A DNA stretch of 15,321 nt from JAWLFI01 sp041685645 (GTDB taxonomy: Bacteria > Bacteroidota > Bacteroidia > Chitinophagales > Saprospiraceae). Positions 14,348-15,321 of the stretch are shown one piece after another; within the stretch, counting starts at the first letter, position 1; each line of letters starts with the position of its first letter. The notes beneath the pieces are model-generated. The model ran no database searches and was not told where the DNA came from. It worked only from the letters and a program-made list of their open reading frames with translations. A program made the position numbers and the translations under genes. Location of the stretch: positions 1-15,321 of the forward strand of contig JAWLFI010000049.1 of the NCBI GenBank assembly GCA_041685645.1. Reading direction: 5' to 3'.

Positions 14348-15040
14348 ATGAAATCAATTATCTTCAGTCTGTGTTCTGCATTGCTTTTTTTCTCACCTGC
14401 GGACCTTTCCGGGCAGTATCAATTTGAATTGATGAAAATGTCGGAGGGCATACACTCCGGGGTGTGGTTCGATGTGTCGGCGCAGGATGAAAAAGATGTG
14501 GAAGACGTGTGGAAGGACTACATGGATGAGCGATCCCTGGATATAAAACGCAATCGCCGGCCTCGAGAGCATCGCGCTTTGGATTTAAAGGGTTCTGAAG
14601 TGTCGGCACTGTTTGGAATGGACATGTTTATGCAAACCGAGGAAGTCGATACGGCGATACGCGTAAAAATATGGCTGCGGCAGGGAGAGGACTTTCCCGA
14701 TTTTTGGGGTGAGGAAGATGCCCAATCGGAATTGACGGGATTATTAGATGGTTTTCGTTTGGAATTCAAGGAGTTTTTGGCTCAACAGATCCTGGATGAA
14801 GAGCAAGATGTGCTGTCGAATATGGAAAGGGACTTGTCTCAGCTTGAGAAGATGAAGGGGAGATACGAGCATCGTATAGAGAAGGCGAGGGAATCCATTG
14901 AGGAAAACGAGCAGAGCATTGAGGAGAATAAAGAAGAGCAATCCAGACTTCAAAAGGAATTGGAGCAGCAAAGGAAAAAGTTAGAGGAACTGAAAGAGAA
15001 GAGAGATCAGTTAAAATCAGCCGGCGATTCACAGGAGTAA
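14348..15040 (+). CDS. Exported coiled-coil protein of unknown function
   Basis: From ATG 14348 the protein has 230 residues. It begins with a short signal peptide (MKSIIFSLCSALLFFSPADLSG, hydrophobic core IIFSLCSALLFF) probably cleaved near GQ/YQF, so it should be periplasmic or envelope-associated. The mature N-terminal half contains SEGIHSGVWFDV and DEKDVEDVWKDYMDE, then VKIWLRQGEDF. This pattern resembles a family of unnamed Bacteroidota proteins I recall (a short domain with an ADEKxVExVWK motif before a coiled coil), but I know no name or function. From about residue 150 to the end it is a continuous, highly charged coiled coil (LSQLEKMKGRYEHRIEKA and onward, rich in Glu, Lys and Gln). 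An in-frame ATG at 14240 would bury the signal peptide behind 36 residues and is less likely. It is unclear whether it is co-transcribed with the reductase 120 bp upstream. Confidence 0.7.
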   Translation: MKSIIFSLCSALLFFSPADLSGQYQFELMKMSEGIHSGVWFDVSAQDEKDVEDVWKDYMDERSLDIKRNRRPREHRALDLKGSEVSALFGMDMFMQTEEVDTAIRVKIWLRQGEDFPDFWGEEDAQSELTGLLDGFRLEFKEFLAQQILDEEQDVLSNMERDLSQLEKMKGRYEHRIEKARESIEENEQSIEENKEEQSRLQKELEQQRKKLEELKEKRDQLKSAGDSQE

Positions 15041-15088
15041 TACAAAAATATTCACTGATTCCCAAGTTCTTTCCGGGCGGCAAAAATA

Positions 15089-15115
15089 TGTTAAGTACAT
15101 ATTAACAGTTTTTGG
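15089..15115 (+). terminator. AT-rich hairpin with T-run after the coiled-coil gene
   Basis: TGTTAA (15089-15094) and TTAACA (15102-15107) are exact reverse complements around a 7-nt loop, followed by GTTTTTGGGG. The position, about 50 bp after the stop codon, suits a terminator, but the stem is AT-rich and weak. Confidence 0.3.
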
Positions 15116-15205
15116 GGTCTTCTGAAACGGCTGGCACAGGGAGACCAGCGAAGACATATATCGTATTTAAATATAAATAATATTACTAATATAATGCGGG
15201 AACTT

Positions 15206-15224
15206 GCACCCTCTGGTGCTTTTT
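15206..15224 (+). terminator. GC-stem hairpin with T-run
   Basis: GCACC (15206-15210) and GGTGC (15215-15219) pair around CTCT and are followed by five T. This is a compact intrinsic-terminator shape on the plus strand, with a stem of only 5 bp. It may end transcription from the coiled-coil gene 165 bp upstream, or be part of a leader for a gene beyond the window. Confidence 0.4.
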
Positions 15225-15321
15225 CTGTGATGCTTCGCAAGTCATACTTATATATCGTGTAATTTTACATATATAAATCATAATAATAAATATGCTTTGG
15301 GGAACTGATTGTCCCTTATTC

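Larger units (their letters stand above)
15041..15321. other. Gene-free AT-rich right end
   Basis: Apart from the two hairpins listed, these 281 bp are AT-rich (runs of TATA/AATA at 15155-15195 and 15240-15292) with no open reading frame I can support. The region is probably the upstream region of a gene beyond the window edge. Confidence 0.5.

Overview
The window looks like a chromosomal segment of a Bacteroidota bacterium, probably near the Saprospiria/Lewinella side. The main evidence is the Bacteroidota-type -7 box (TAnnTTTG) in front of several genes, few Shine-Dalgarno sequences, an outer-membrane protein of the Bacteroidota DUF6089 type ending in the typical RCPK tail, a TIGR02757/DUF2400 protein, and a UvrA and a NusA of the Bacteroidota type. 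The species-level placement is an impression only.

Left part, minus strand (1-7217). The order of transcription is rimP, nusA, infB and a DUF2400 gene, read from a promoter near 7210-7240. This is the classical translation/transcription-factor operon (ribosome maturation, transcription elongation/antitermination, initiation factor 2) with an uncharacterised gene added at its end. Below it lies gpmI (glycolytic phosphoglycerate mutase), with its own -7 box and its last residues cut off by the window edge. A short hairpin with a U-run sits in the rimP leader and could act as an attenuator.

Middle part, plus strand (7411-11195). A divergent promoter region of about 330 bp separates rimP from a two-gene unit: a trimeric-type purine nucleoside phosphorylase (punA) and uvrA (nucleotide excision repair), 20 bp apart. 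UvrA has both ATPase modules, but its first zinc-binding site has only one of the two usual cysteine pairs.

Right part, plus strand (11196-15321). A DUF6089 outer-membrane beta-barrel protein is followed after 6 bp by a YjbQ-family protein. Next comes a GC-rich, gene-free element of about 350 bp (12721-13072), made almost entirely of nested inverted repeats closed by a 9-bp terminal stem. It looks like a structured RNA or a palindromic mobile element and is the most unusual thing here. After it come a PaaE-like FAD/NAD(P)/2Fe-2S reductase and an exported coiled-coil protein of unknown function. The last 280 bp are AT-rich and gene-free, with two weak terminator candidates.

Most of the window is ordinary housekeeping DNA. 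No tRNA, rRNA, CRISPR array, transposase or phage gene was seen.
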